Shown here: positions 46,927 to 56,001 of the stretch, piece by piece
How positions within the stretch are numbered: the first letter of the stretch is position 1
Layout: each line of letters starts with the position of its first letter
Assembly: GCF_030317105.1 (NCBI RefSeq)
Contig: NZ_JASZYG010000004.1
Coordinates: 124,001-188,000 of the forward strand
Length of the DNA: 64,000 nucleotides
DNA from: Variovorax brevis
GTDB lineage: Bacteria > Pseudomonadota > Gammaproteobacteria > Burkholderiales > Burkholderiaceae_C
Direction: 5' to 3'
Notes under the pieces: generated by a model
Seen by the model: only the letters and a program-made list of their open reading frames with translations
Databases searched by the model: none
What the model was told of the DNA's origin: nothing
Translations under genes and position numbers: made by a program

Positions 46927-46976
46927 GTCCCGATTGTCTCAGGCCCACCGAGGCGCCTTTGACGATGGCAACCCGT

Positions 46977-48029
46977 CTAGAACAGCGCGTCGCGGCCCAC
47001 GCCGGCGCGGGCGAGTTGCCGCCGCATCTTGGCCAGCGCCTCGTTCTGGATCTGTCGCACGCGCTCGCGCGTGAGGCCCAGCCGGACGCTCAGCACCTCC
47101 AGTGTTTCGGGCTCCCGGTCATGCAAGCCGTAGCGGCCCTCGAGCACTTCGCGCTCGCGTTCGCTCAGGGCTTCGATCCACTGGTTGAGCAGGCGCTCGA
47201 CCTCGTGCGTGTGCGTCACGCCCGACGGATCGGTGCCTTCATCGTCCGATGCCACCGTGTCGGCAAGCGTGAAGCTGTCGTCGCCCCGCTCGCCACCTGC
47301 ATCGAGCGATCGGGGCGCTTCGGCCAGGGCCAGCAGTTCAGCGACCTCCTGCACCTCACGGCCCAGCAGCGCCGCGACGTCTTCCACGCGCACGCCATCG
47401 GGCCGCCGTTCAACGAACTTGGCGTCACCCTCCAGCGTGCGCCGTGCGCGCAAGACTTGCTGCAACTCACGCACCACGTGCACCGGCAGGCGAATGGCAC
47501 GGCTTTGCATCATGGCGGCGCGTTCGACCGATTGACGTATCCACCAAGTCGCATAAGTGGAAAAACGAAAACCGCGTTCCGGCTCGAACTTGGTGATGGC
47601 GTGCATCAGGCCAAGGTTGCCTTCTTCGATGAGGTCGATGAGCGGCACGCCTCTGCCGAGATAGGCCTTGGCGATGTTCACCACGAGCCGCAGGTTGTGC
47701 TCGATCATGGACTGCCGCGCGGCGAAGTCGCCATTGCGCGCAGCGCAAGCGGCTTCGTATTCTTCTTCTGGCGTGAAGAGCTCGGTGCGACGCACTTCGC
47801 GCAAATATTGCGTGAGCGAATCAGCACCCTCGCCACCGTGGCCGTTGTTGCGCTCCGTCAGCAAAACTTCGGGCACTGCCTGCGCCAGATCATCGGCGGC
47901 GTCGAGATCGGCAGCTTCATCGATCGGCCCCGCGACCAGCGGCTCGATCTTTCGCTTGCTTGCAGAGGTACGCCCGTTGCCCGCTAGCCCACGCACGACC
48001 GAAGTGCGGCGGGGTCGCGGGTCGGGCAT
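46977..48029 (-). CDS. rpoS: RNA polymerase sigma factor RpoS
   Basis: 350 residues. Region 1.2/2 ([85 protein letters not shown]), region 3 and region 4 ([42 protein letters not shown]). The first 65 residues are variable and rich in Ala/Asp, as in other RpoS. It begins 4 bases after nlpD, the usual proteobacterial arrangement, in which an rpoS promoter lies inside nlpD. Confidence 0.96.
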   Translation of the reverse strand: MPDPRPRRTSVVRGLAGNGRTSASKRKIEPLVAGPIDEAADLDAADDLAQAVPEVLLTERNNGHGGEGADSLTQYLREVRRTELFTPEEEYEAACAARNGDFAARQSMIEHNLRLVVNIAKAYLGRGVPLIDLIEEGNLGLMHAITKFEPERGFRFSTYATWWIRQSVERAAMMQSRAIRLPVHVVRELQQVLRARRTLEGDAKFVERRPDGVRVEDVAALLGREVQEVAELLALAEAPRSLDAGGERGDDSFTLADTVASDDEGTDPSGVTHTHEVERLLNQWIEALSEREREVLEGRYGLHDREPETLEVLSVRLGLTRERVRQIQNEALAKMRRQLARAGVGRDALF

Positions 48030-48033
48030 GGCA

Positions 48034-48990
48034 TCACCGTGTCGGTAGGTAGCGCGCCGGATCGACCGGCTTGCCCTGACGCCGAATCTCGAAATGGAGC
48101 TTGACGCGGTCAGCGTCGCTGTTGCCCATCTCGGCGATCTTCTGGCCCTTCTGGACCGACTGATCTTCCTTCACCAGCAAGGCCTGGTTGTGCGCGTAGG
48201 CCGTGAGGTAGGTGTTGTTGTGCTTGAGGATGATCAGGTTGCCATAGCCGCGCAAGCCTGCGCCTGCATAGACCACGCGGCCATCGGCAGCGGCGAGCAC
48301 CGCGTCACCAGCACGGCCACCGATGTCCAGTCCCTTGTTCCTGGATTCGTCGAAGCCGGCGATCAACTGGCCTTGCGCGGGCCAGATCCAGCCCACGTCG
48401 TCGTCGCCAGATGCTGCGACGGGCGGTGCGGGCTTGGAAGCGGCGGCGGCAGCGGCCGTTGCAGCAGCACCGGCAGCAGTTGCAGCAGGTGCTGCGCCAG
48501 GGGTCATTGCCCCCGTGGCAGGCACAACACTGGGTTGCGGCGTCACGGGCTTCGTGACAGCGCTGTTGTCCGTCGTTGCCGGTACCGTAGGCGTCACTGC
48601 AGCGACAGTTGCGCCACCCACAGGCGGAATCACGCGAAGCACCTGACCGACTTCGATCAGGTTGGCGTTTTCAAGATTGTTCCACTTGACGATGTCGCGC
48701 CAGTTCTGACCCGTCTCCAGGCCGATGCGCATGATCGTGTCGCCGGGACGCACGGCGTAGTAGCCGGGCTTGCCGTAGTTCTCGATACCGGGAAGCGGCT
48801 TGCCATTGGCATCCGTCGTGATCGGCGCACCGCCAGGCAACGCCGGCGTCACGGTAGCAGTCGGCGGGCGACTCGTGGCGCTGCGGTCTTCCACCGGCGC
48901 AGGGTTACGCGGCTGGGCACACCCTCCAAGGACGAGGGCCATCACCAACAACGTGCCGGCGATGCGACCTCGACTTCCAAAACCCTGCAT
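48034..48990 (-). CDS. nlpD: Lipoprotein NlpD (LysM/M23 amidase activator)
   Basis: 318 residues. Lipobox LVLGGC near residue 22; a LysM domain ([42 protein letters not shown]), an Ala/Pro/Val-rich linker with low complexity, and a C-terminal M23/LytM domain ([26 protein letters not shown]...[23 protein letters not shown]). The zinc ligands of true M23 peptidases are incomplete (no HxH with second His in usual place), as in NlpD activators of amidase AmiC. The start at 48990 has GGAGGAA five bases upstream; an ATG at 49005 is less likely. Confidence 0.93.
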   Translation of the reverse strand: MQGFGSRGRIAGTLLVMALVLGGCAQPRNPAPVEDRSATSRPPTATVTPALPGGAPITTDANGKPLPGIENYGKPGYYAVRPGDTIMRIGLETGQNWRDIVKWNNLENANLIEVGQVLRVIPPVGGATVAAVTPTVPATTDNSAVTKPVTPQPSVVPATGAMTPGAAPAATAAGAAATAAAAAASKPAPPVAASGDDDVGWIWPAQGQLIAGFDESRNKGLDIGGRAGDAVLAAADGRVVYAGAGLRGYGNLIILKHNNTYLTAYAHNQALLVKEDQSVQKGQKIAEMGNSDADRVKLHFEIRRQGKPVDPARYLPTR

Positions 48991-49001
48991 GCATTCCTCC
49001 A

Positions 49002-49808
49002 TCAAGCAATTCCCGATTTTAGGGGGACAAAGTGAACGGCCTCAAGAATGCGGCGCTGCACGCCGGCCGTGGACTTGTCGATGACGACAAGGGCCTGTCC
49101 ACCTGCATCCAACTGCGTCGGCGCGACGATGCGCCCACCGACTGCCAACTGATCAATCCACGCCTGCGGCACTGCGCCGCCACCGGCGGCTGCGATGATG
49201 CCCGCATAGGGCGCGCCTTTCGGGTAGCCCAGCATGCCATCACCGAGCAATAGATGCACGGTCGCCAATCGAAAATGACGCAGGTTGGTGCGCGCACGTT
49301 CGTTGAGGCCGCGCAGGCGCTCGATGCTGTAGACCTCGCTGGCCACATGACTCAGCACTGCGGCCTGGTACCCGCAGCCGGTGCCAATCTCGAGCACACG
49401 GCCGAGGCGATCCGCGGGCTTGTTTGCCAATGCCGGCGCGCCGAGCAACAACTCGATCATGCGCGCCACGACGCTGGGCTTTGAAATGGTCTGCCCCAAT
49501 CCGATCGGCAGGCTCGTATCTTCATAGGCCTGATTGACGAGTGCGCTGTCGACGAAACGATGCCGCTCGACAATGCCCATCGCCTGCAAGACGCGCGCAT
49601 CGGCAATGCCCTGCGCGGCAAGCTTTTGAACCATGCGCGCACGCACCGCATCAGACGCCATCGAGGGCGTTGACGACACCACCGCCTGCGACTTTACCGC
49701 TGCACCCATGCCTGGCCTCATTGGCGCAGACGCAGACGTGGTGCTGCCGCGCACAGCGGCGGAAGCAGTGGGTGTCAGGCGCGCAGGAAAACTCGGGCGT
49801 TGCTTCAC
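49002..49808 (-). CDS. pcm: Protein-L-isoaspartate O-methyltransferase
   Basis: 268 residues from GTG 49808. It methylates damaged isoaspartyl residues so they can revert. The core is family-standard: MVQKLAAQGIADARVLQAM, RHRFVDSALVNQAYEDTSLPIGLGQTISKPSVVARMIELL, VLEIGTGCGYQAAVLSHVA, GVV-like segments. The N-terminal ~50 residues (Ser/Ala/Pro-rich) are an extension beyond the typical ~210; a downstream ATG (MASDAVRARMV) might be the true start, but the GTG is only four bases from the surE stop. In the surE-pcm-nlpD-rpoS operon. Confidence 0.94.
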   Translation of the reverse strand: MKQRPSFPARLTPTASAAVRGSTTSASAPMRPGMGAAVKSQAVVSSTPSMASDAVRARMVQKLAAQGIADARVLQAMGIVERHRFVDSALVNQAYEDTSLPIGLGQTISKPSVVARMIELLLGAPALANKPADRLGRVLEIGTGCGYQAAVLSHVASEVYSIERLRGLNERARTNLRHFRLATVHLLLGDGMLGYPKGAPYAGIIAAAGGGAVPQAWIDQLAVGGRIVAPTQLDAGGQALVVIDKSTAGVQRRILEAVHFVPLKSGIA

Positions 49809-49811
49809 GCT

Positions 49812-50582
49812 TCAACCTTGCGCCGATGCACCGAGCCGCGTCACGGCATCCCGCCATTGGCCGAGATTGGCGTGATCGGTCAGGTCGATCTGCAAAGGCG
49901 TGAGCGCCACATGGCCCTCGGAAGTCGCATGGAAGTCGGTGCCTTCTCCGCTGTCCTTGGCGCCGCCTGCGCCGGCGATCCAGTACATGGTCTCGCCGCG
50001 CGGGCTGTCCTGCGTGATCACCTTCTCGGCCGCATGACGGCGCCCCAATCGGCAGACCTTGATGGGCTTCAACGCTTCGAGCGGACGATTCGGAATGTTG
50101 ACGTTGAGTAGCCACGGCTCGCCTTCGAGCATGCGTTCACGCTTGATCTGTTCGACGAGCCGGCGTGCCACTTGCGCCGCTGCATCGACGTGCGCCCACC
50201 CCTTTTCGATTTGCGAGAACGCAATGGCGGGCACGCCGAAGAGATAGGCTTCCATCGCAGCGCCCACGGTGCCCGAGTAGATCGTGTCGTCGCCCATGTT
50301 GGCGCCGTTGTTGATGCCGGACACCACGAGGTCGGGCCGGTAGTCAAGCAGGCCCTTGAGCGCGATGTGAACGCAGTCGGCCGGCGTGCCGGTCACATAG
50401 CGAAATCCGTTGTGGGCCTGATGCACGTACAAGGGCGCCGCCAGCGTCAACGCGTTGGACTTGGCACTGTTGTTGTGTTCGGGTGCGATGACTTCGACTT
50501 CGGCTACATCCTTCAATGCCGCGTGCAACGCGACGATGCCGGGAGCCTGGTAGCCGTCGTCGTTGGAGATGAGTATTTTCAT
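49812..50582 (-). CDS. surE: 5'/3'-nucleotidase SurE
   Basis: 256 residues. MKILISNDDGYQAPGI holds the metal-binding Asp pair; EHNNSAKSNALTLAAPL, GTPADCVHIAL and SGINNGANMGDDTIYSGTVGAAMEA are all SurE motifs. It dephosphorylates nucleoside monophosphates and short polyphosphate, mainly in stationary phase. First gene of the surE-pcm-nlpD-rpoS operon. Confidence 0.97.
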   Translation of the reverse strand: MKILISNDDGYQAPGIVALHAALKDVAEVEVIAPEHNNSAKSNALTLAAPLYVHQAHNGFRYVTGTPADCVHIALKGLLDYRPDLVVSGINNGANMGDDTIYSGTVGAAMEAYLFGVPAIAFSQIEKGWAHVDAAAQVARRLVEQIKRERMLEGEPWLLNVNIPNRPLEALKPIKVCRLGRRHAAEKVITQDSPRGETMYWIAGAGGAKDSGEGTDFHATSEGHVALTPLQIDLTDHANLGQWRDAVTRLGASAQG

Positions 50583-50686
50583 GTCGTCGATCGGTGCGCC
50601 ATTCTAGGGGGAGCCCGGTCACGCCAGAGACATTGCAGCAACGGTCCCGACTCGTATCATGGCCAACCGAATTAGGAGACTTGAGC

Positions 50687-51673
50687 ATGCACGCATGGCT
50701 TTGCGAAAACCCCACCGGCGTTGATGCGCTGACCTGGAAAGAACTGCCGACACCGCAACCCGGCGCCGGACAGGTCCTCATTGAAATCAGGGCGGCGAGC
50801 CTGAATTTCCCCGATCTGCTGATCGTGCAGAACAAATATCAAATCAAGCCCCCGCTGCCTTTTGTTCCCGGCTCCGAATATGCCGGCGTCGTTCAAGCAG
50901 TGGGTGAAGGCGTGACGCACCTGAAGGTCGGCCAAAACGTTGCATGCCTTTCAGGCACCGGCGGATTTGGTACGCATACGCTTGCGCCCGCCGCATTGTG
51001 CATGCCGTTGCCCGACGGTTTTGGCCATGTCGATGCGGCTGCGTTCATCATGATTTACGCGACCTCGTGGCATGCATTGATGGACCGCGCGCAACTCAAG
51101 GCCGGCGAAACCGTTTTGGTCCTTGGCGCCGCGGGCGGCGTGGGCACGGCAGCGATTCAGATTGCAAAGGCAGCCGGTGCAAAAGTTATTGCGGCTGCAT
51201 CGACCGACGAGAAGTGCGAGTTGTGCAAATCCATCGGTGCCGATATCACCATCAACTACACCACGCATGCCTTGCCCAATGGCTTTCGCGATGCTGTGAA
51301 GCAGGCCACGGACGGCAAAGGCCCGGACGTCATTTACGACCCGGTGGGCGGTGATTTTGCGGAGCCTGCATTTCGCTCCATCGCATGGCGCGGCCGCTAT
51401 CTGGTGGTGGGCTTCGCAGCCGGTCCGATCCCCTCTCTCCCCCTGAACCTGGCCCTGCTCAAAGGCGCCTCCCTCGTGGGCGTGTTCTGGGGCGACTTCG
51501 CCAAGCGCGAACCCAAGGCCAATGCGCAAATGATGGCCGAATTGGCCAAGTGGTACGGCGCCGGCAAGATCAAGCCAGTGATTGACCAGACGATGCCCAT
51601 GGCTCAATTGAAGGAAGCGTATGCCCATATGGGCTCGCGCGGCGTCAAGGGCAAGCTGGTGATGGTCAACTAG
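50687..51673 (+). CDS. NADPH:quinone oxidoreductase-like (MDR superfamily)
   Basis: 328 residues. Zinc-independent medium-chain dehydrogenase/reductase: MHAWLCENPTGVDALTWKELPTP, SLNFPDLLIVQNKYQIKPPLPFVPGSEYAGVV, the NADPH site VLVLGAAGGVGTAAIQIAKAAGAKVIAAASTDEK and the ending GKLVMV. Reduces quinones or enones; substrate unknown. AGGAGAC lies eight bases before the ATG. Divergent from surE. Confidence 0.92.
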   Translation: MHAWLCENPTGVDALTWKELPTPQPGAGQVLIEIRAASLNFPDLLIVQNKYQIKPPLPFVPGSEYAGVVQAVGEGVTHLKVGQNVACLSGTGGFGTHTLAPAALCMPLPDGFGHVDAAAFIMIYATSWHALMDRAQLKAGETVLVLGAAGGVGTAAIQIAKAAGAKVIAAASTDEKCELCKSIGADITINYTTHALPNGFRDAVKQATDGKGPDVIYDPVGGDFAEPAFRSIAWRGRYLVVGFAAGPIPSLPLNLALLKGASLVGVFWGDFAKREPKANAQMMAELAKWYGAGKIKPVIDQTMPMAQLKEAYAHMGSRGVKGKLVMVN

Positions 51674-51693
51674 CGCGCGTTTTACCCAGACAC

Positions 51694-51722
51694 AAAAAAG
51701 CCCGCTTGCGCGGGCTTTTTAT
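51694..51722. terminator. Rho-independent terminator, bidirectional
   Basis: AAAAAGCCCGC / GCGGGCTTTTT with a TTGC loop, between the convergent oxidoreductase and H-NS-like genes. Confidence 0.92.
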
Positions 51723-51750
51723 TTGTCTCGACCGGGGCCGTCGTTGGGGA

Positions 51751-52089
51751 TTACTTGATCTCGAAATCGGAAAGCGACTTGCCTGCGGCCAGCGCTTCGG
51801 TCACCCAACGCGGTTTACGGCCACGGCCACCAGACCACGTTTCGCCCGTAGGACCACGGTATTTGGCGGCACCGCGCGTTGCAGGTGCTGCAGTGGCGCG
51901 ACGACCTGCGCCACGCGCCGCAAGCTTCAGATCCGAAGCAGACAGTCCATATTCCGCGATTTTCTTGCGGACCTCTTCAATCACGCCTGCGCGTTCCTGA
52001 TTGCGCAGGGCTTCGGCCTGCTGGCGCAATTGCGCAATCTGCTCGTCGTGCTTCTTGATCTGGGAATTGATGTCTGCAAGAGTGGCCAT
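51751..52089 (-). CDS. H-NS family histone-like protein
   Basis: 112 residues. An N-terminal coiled coil for oligomerisation (ADINSQIKKHDEQIAQLRQQAEALRNQ) and a C-terminal DNA-binding domain (AAKYRGPTGETWSGGRGRKPRWVTEALAAGKSLSDFEI) whose W(S/T)GRGRxPxW core is typical of the BpH3/H-NS group in Burkholderiales. It binds AT-rich DNA and silences foreign genes. The start at 52089 is chosen over a nine-codon longer form because AAGGACACCGGA precedes it. Confidence 0.9.
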   Translation of the reverse strand: MATLADINSQIKKHDEQIAQLRQQAEALRNQERAGVIEEVRKKIAEYGLSASDLKLAARGAGRRATAAPATRGAAKYRGPTGETWSGGRGRKPRWVTEALAAGKSLSDFEIK

Positions 52090-52170
52090 TCCGGTGTCCT
52101 TGTATTGATAACGCAAAAATTCTAATTCAAGCGGGAATCAAAATACAATGGTGGGGTTCCCGGAAAGACA

Positions 52171-52207
52171 AAAAAAAGCGCCGGTCAGGTTGACCGGCGC
52201 TTTTTTT
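52171..52207. terminator. Rho-independent terminator after tRNA-His
   Basis: AAAAAGCGCCGGTCA / TGACCGGCGCTTTTT with a short loop and long T-run on both sides, just downstream of the minus-strand tRNA-His gene. Confidence 0.93.
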
Positions 52208-52216
52208 AATGGGATT

Positions 52217-52292
52217 TGGGGTGGCTGATGGGACTCGAACCCACGACGACCAGAATCACAATCTGGGACTCTACCAGCTGAGCTACAGCCAC
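52217..52292 (-). tRNA. tRNA-His (anticodon GTG), CCA encoded
   Basis: Read on the minus strand: acceptor GTGGCTG pairs with CAGCCAC, D arm AGCTCAGCTGGTAGAG, anticodon loop with GTG, T arm GTGGGTTCGAGTCCCAT and genomic CCA. A G precedes the acceptor stem (position 52293), matching the G-1 of histidine tRNAs. Confidence 0.96.
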
Positions 52293-52325
52293 CGTTTGAG
52301 AGCCTGCTATTGTAGCCGCAAAAAT

Positions 52326-54239
52326 CTACTTTTCTGCGCCAGGCAACGTTTCTGCTGGCTTTGGAACCACAATCTCGGCCTTGTAGCGGTCCTTCAGCAT
52401 GTTGTAGTAGGCATTGTCTTCGGCAGATGCAATGGCCTGCGTGAACTGCGCCGTCTCGCGCTGCGCCATCTCGGCATTGGGCGCATCGCGGGGCACTGAC
52501 TTGTTGACGCGCACCACGTCATAGCCCTGTCCTTCCAGGTTCACCCCCACCCATGCGGGCAGTTTCGAGGTGTCGGCGCGCAAGGCGGCTTCGATCACCG
52601 GACCGGGCAAAGACTGCGCATCCGTGCGTGAAACCGTGACTGGCGCTGCCAATTTGGCGTCCTTGCCATCGGCGCGCCATGCAGCCAACTTCTCTTCGCC
52701 GTCCTTGCGCGCCATTTCGGCGGCACGCTGGTTCACGAGCAAGGCACGGACCTTTTCCTTCACGTCGGCAAAGGGCAAGGTGCGAGCGGGCGAATACTGG
52801 GTCACACGCCCGGCTGCCAGCAGATTCGGCCCCACTTCGACCGCTTCGGTGTTGTGCTTGCGCTCCAGCGAATCCGCGGCGAACAGCGCCATCAGGAAGT
52901 TGCGGTTTGCCAACGGCCCGGTCGCCCCCGGGGCGGCCACGCGCGCCACGTTGTTCGCAGTTTGAATGGTGAGCTTGAGTTTGTCGGCGGCAGGCTGGAG
53001 GCTGTCGGGTTGCTGGTAGACAACATCGCTGAACGATTCTGCAGCCTTCGCAAATTCCGTGGTGGCCTGCTGCGTGCGCAGGTCGTTTTCAATGGCCGGG
53101 CGCACCTTTTCGAAGGGCTGGATCACTGCGGGCTTGATGTCATCCAGCTTGATGATGTGGTAGCCGAATTCGGTTTCCACCAGGTTGCTGATTTCACCCT
53201 TCTTGAGCGCGAACATGGCATCTTCAAACGGCTTGACCATGGCACCACGCGTCACGAAATCGAGGTCGCCGCCCTTTTCCGCCGAACCGGGGTCCTGCGA
53301 GTTCTTCCGTGCGACGTCGCCAAAGCTGTTGGGCGCCGCCTTGACCTGGGCAAGCAACTCCTCGGCCTTCGTCTTGGCAGTCTGGCGTTGCTCGGCGGTC
53401 GCGCTCGCCGGCGCATTGATCAGGATGTGGCTGGCGCGACGTTCTTCCTGCGTTCCGAAACGGGCGCTGTTCTGGTCGTAGTAGGTCTTCAGGTCCGCTT
53501 CATTGACGGCGATGCCCTTCTTGACGGCGTCCATGTCCAGCACGAGGTACTGGATGTTCGCTTCTTCGGGCGCCTGGAATTGGGCCGTGTGCTCCTTGTA
53601 ATAGGCTTCAAGGTCCGCGTCGGTGGGCGTCACCTTCGAGGCATAGTCCGCCGGCTTGAACTGCGCGACCTGGATTTCACGCCGTTCGTAGAGCGCACCC
53701 AGCGTGGCGTCGGACTGCGCCTTGGTCGCAAAGGCGCTGGCCGTGACACCGAGCAGAACCTGTTGAGTGGCCATTTGCGCCCGCACCGACGCTTCGTACT
53801 GCTCGGGTGACATGCCCGTCGCGCGCGTGAACAGCGCGCGGTCGAACTTGCCGTCGGCGCCGCGGAAGCTGGCCAAGCCAGTGTCCTGCGCAAAGGTGCG
53901 TGCCAGACGATCTTCCGACACGGTCATGCGGCCCTTGGCGGCTGCCGCTGCAAGCACGCGCTCACGCACCATGCGCTCCAGCGTGGAATAGCGCGCCGCG
54001 TCGGAGTCGAGCATGGCAGCGTCGAGGTTGGGCATCTGCTGGCGGATGCGGTCGACCTCGTTGCGATGCCGCGCGTCCCACTCGGGCCGGGTGATGTCCG
54101 TGCCATCGACGTGCGCCACCTTCTCGCCCGTCTGATCCCTCGTGTAGCGCTCGACTCCGAAGAATACGAACGAAGGGATGATCAGCAAGAACAAGAGCAC
54201 CATCATGAACTTGTTGTGCTTGCGGAAGAAATCAAACAT
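52326..54239 (-). CDS. ppiD: Peptidyl-prolyl cis-trans isomerase PpiD (SurA N-terminal/rotamase)
   Basis: 637 residues. A single N-terminal membrane anchor (FMMVLLFLLIIPSFVFFGVE), a SurA-N-like chaperone region, a parvulin domain around residues 255-360 (RRASHILINAPASATAEQRQTAKTKAEELLAQVKAAPNSFGDVARKNSQDPGSAEKGGDLDFVTRG...VETEFGYHIIKLDDIKP) and a second degenerate rotamase-like C-terminal region. It is an inner-membrane periplasmic folding factor for outer-membrane proteins. The ATG at 54239 (MFDFFRKH) fits the anchor. Lies between tRNA-Val and tRNA-His on the same strand. Confidence 0.94.
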   Translation of the reverse strand: MFDFFRKHNKFMMVLLFLLIIPSFVFFGVERYTRDQTGEKVAHVDGTDITRPEWDARHRNEVDRIRQQMPNLDAAMLDSDAARYSTLERMVRERVLAAAAAKGRMTVSEDRLARTFAQDTGLASFRGADGKFDRALFTRATGMSPEQYEASVRAQMATQQVLLGVTASAFATKAQSDATLGALYERREIQVAQFKPADYASKVTPTDADLEAYYKEHTAQFQAPEEANIQYLVLDMDAVKKGIAVNEADLKTYYDQNSARFGTQEERRASHILINAPASATAEQRQTAKTKAEELLAQVKAAPNSFGDVARKNSQDPGSAEKGGDLDFVTRGAMVKPFEDAMFALKKGEISNLVETEFGYHIIKLDDIKPAVIQPFEKVRPAIENDLRTQQATTEFAKAAESFSDVVYQQPDSLQPAADKLKLTIQTANNVARVAAPGATGPLANRNFLMALFAADSLERKHNTEAVEVGPNLLAAGRVTQYSPARTLPFADVKEKVRALLVNQRAAEMARKDGEEKLAAWRADGKDAKLAAPVTVSRTDAQSLPGPVIEAALRADTSKLPAWVGVNLEGQGYDVVRVNKSVPRDAPNAEMAQRETAQFTQAIASAEDNAYYNMLKDRYKAEIVVPKPAETLPGAEK

Positions 54240-54290
54240 GCTTAAACACTCTCTTTGGGAATGCCACGCGTTGCGCAACATGCGCAACAA

Positions 54291-54318
54291 AAAAGGCGAA
54301 CAACCTGTTCGCCTTTGT
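54291..54318 (-). terminator. Rho-independent terminator after tRNA-Val
   Basis: AAAGGCGAAC / GTTCGCCTTT stem with five-base loop; on the minus strand followed by TTTTTTGTTG. Follows hupB-tRNA-Val. Confidence 0.85.
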
Positions 54319-54329
54319 CTTGCTTCGGG

Positions 54330-54405
54330 TGGTGGGTGCTGAGGGGTTCGAACCCCCGACCTACGCCTTGTAAGGGCGCCGCTCTACCAGCTGAGCTAAG
54401 CACCC
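54330..54405 (-). tRNA. tRNA-Val (anticodon TAC), CCA encoded
   Basis: On the minus strand GGGTGCT pairs with AGCACCC; D arm AGCTCAGCTGGTAGAG, anticodon loop CTTACAA (anticodon TAC), T arm GGGGGTTCGAACCCCTC and genomic ACCA. Sixteen bases downstream of hupB in the same direction. Confidence 0.96.
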
Positions 54406-54421
54406 CACCGTGAAACTTGTC

Positions 54422-54694
54422 TCAGTTCAGCGCGTCTTTCAGCGCCTTGCCGGGACGGAACTTCGGGATCTTGGCGGCCTTGATTTTAATCGCAGCGCCG
54501 GTGCGCGGATTCCTGCCCGTACGGGCCGCACGTTTACCTACAGCGAAAGTTCCAAAACCGACGAGCGACACGGAGTTGCCTTTCTTGAGCGTGGTGCGAA
54601 TCGCCCCGATGGTCGACTCAAGCGCACGGGTCGCTGCTGCTTTTGAAATGTCTGCGTTCTTAGCGATGTGCTCAATCAGTTCAGTTTTGTTCAC
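54422..54694 (-). CDS. hupB: DNA-binding protein HU-beta
   Basis: 90 residues from GTG 54694 with AAGAGG upstream. [28 protein letters not shown] and [45 protein letters not shown] are HU throughout, including the DNA-contacting arm with Pro. A nucleoid protein that bends DNA. Downstream lie tRNA-Val and ppiD. Confidence 0.97.
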   Translation of the reverse strand: MNKTELIEHIAKNADISKAAATRALESTIGAIRTTLKKGNSVSLVGFGTFAVGKRAARTGRNPRTGAAIKIKAAKIPKFRPGKALKDALN

Positions 54695-54912
54695 AAGTGC
54701 CTCTTGTCGAAGATTATTTGTCGGGTATTCGTAACTGCACGACACCCGCGCGGCGGTGCCGCGTGGCATGGCGATGAGGGAGGAAATTTGTCACGTCGGC
54801 AGCGCACTGCCCACAAGGATTAAAGCCACAGGTCTACGGGGTGTCAATAAGACGTCACGACCTCTAACACAGTGGGGGTCGCGATTTTAAAGTGGTTTCG
54901 TGAACTCTTTTT

Positions 54913-55998
54913 TCAAATCGCAAACTCGATGGCCTGGCCCACGTCGGATGTTGTTGCGCTTCCGCCGATATCGGGTGTACGCGGAGCGCCACTTTGGGGC
55001 GCGAGCACCTTCTCGATGGCCGCAAGAATGGCGTCGTGCGCGTCCTTGTGCCCGAGAAACTCCAGCATCATGGCGCCACACCAGATCTGCCCGATGGGGT
55101 TGGCAATGCCCTTGCCTGCAATGTCCGGCGCGGACCCATGCACCGGCTCGAACAACGATGGCGTGCTGCGGTCCGGGTTGAGGTTGGCGCTGGGTGCAAT
55201 GCCGATGGTGCCGGTGCACGCAGGCCCCAGATCGGACAGGATGTCGCCGAACAGATTGCTCGCCACCACCACATCGAAAAAGTCTGGACGCTGCACGAAA
55301 TGCGCGGTCAGGATGTCGATGTGGAACTTGTCCAGCGTCACGCCCGGATAGTGCTTGCCCATCTCTTCGACGCGCTCGTCCCAGTAGGGCATGGTGATGG
55401 AAATGCCGTTCGACTTGGTCGCGCTGGTCAGGTGCTTCTTGGGCCGCGATTGCGCCAACTCGAAAGCGAACTTCAGCACGCGGTCCACGCCCACGCGGGA
55501 CATGACGGTTTCCTGAACAACGATCTCGCGCGCCGTGCCGCCGTACATGCGGCCACCGATGCTGGAGTATTCCCCCTCGGTGTTCTCGCGCACGATGTAC
55601 ATGTCGATTTCACCTGGCTGGCGCGGGCTGCCGTCGCGGCGCACCACGGGCGCGATGATGCCGGGCATGAGGCGCGCCGGCCGCAGGTTGATGTACTGGT
55701 CGAACTCGCGACGGAACATCAGCAGCGAGCCCCACAGCGACACGTGGTCGGCAATTTTCTCGGGCCAGCCCACCGCGCCGAAGAAGATGGCGTCGTGGCC
55801 GCCGATCTGGTCTTTCCAGTTGTCGGGAAGCATCTTGCCGTGCTTCTCGTAGTAGTCCCAGCTCGAGAAATCGAAATGGTCGAAGGCCAGGTCGATGCCG
55901 AACTTGCGCGCCGCCGCGTCGACCACTCGCAGGCCTTCGGGCATGGTTTCCTTGCCGATGCCGTCACCGGCAATGACTGCGATTCTTTTCTTGCTCAT
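54913..55998 (-). CDS. Tartrate dehydrogenase/decarboxylase-type isocitrate/isopropylmalate dehydrogenase family protein
   Basis: 361 residues. The beta-decarboxylating dehydrogenase fold: RIAVIAGDGIGKETMPEGLRV, FFGAVGWPEKIADHVSLWG, LRPARLMPG, DMYIVRENTEGEYSSIGGRMYGGT, ASNLFGDILSDLGPACTGTIGIAPSANL and LFEPVHGSAPDIAGKGIANPIGQI. The GAVGWP and RENTEGEYSSIGGR segments point to the tartrate dehydrogenase (TtuC) subgroup over leuB. Acts on D-malate, tartrate or related hydroxyacids. It is followed on the same strand by a DMT permease whose start lies three bases upstream of nothing but the next unit, so regulation is unclear. Confidence 0.85.
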   Translation of the reverse strand: MSKKRIAVIAGDGIGKETMPEGLRVVDAAARKFGIDLAFDHFDFSSWDYYEKHGKMLPDNWKDQIGGHDAIFFGAVGWPEKIADHVSLWGSLLMFRREFDQYINLRPARLMPGIIAPVVRRDGSPRQPGEIDMYIVRENTEGEYSSIGGRMYGGTAREIVVQETVMSRVGVDRVLKFAFELAQSRPKKHLTSATKSNGISITMPYWDERVEEMGKHYPGVTLDKFHIDILTAHFVQRPDFFDVVVASNLFGDILSDLGPACTGTIGIAPSANLNPDRSTPSLFEPVHGSAPDIAGKGIANPIGQIWCGAMMLEFLGHKDAHDAILAAIEKVLAPQSGAPRTPDIGGSATTSDVGQAIEFAI

Positions 55999-56001
55999 GA
56001 T

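Noticed and set aside
52217..54405. tRNA-His and tRNA-Val as possible integration sites of a genomic island
   Set aside because: No integrase, no direct repeat of a tRNA 3' end, and the genes between and beside them (ppiD, hupB) are core genes in usual order.
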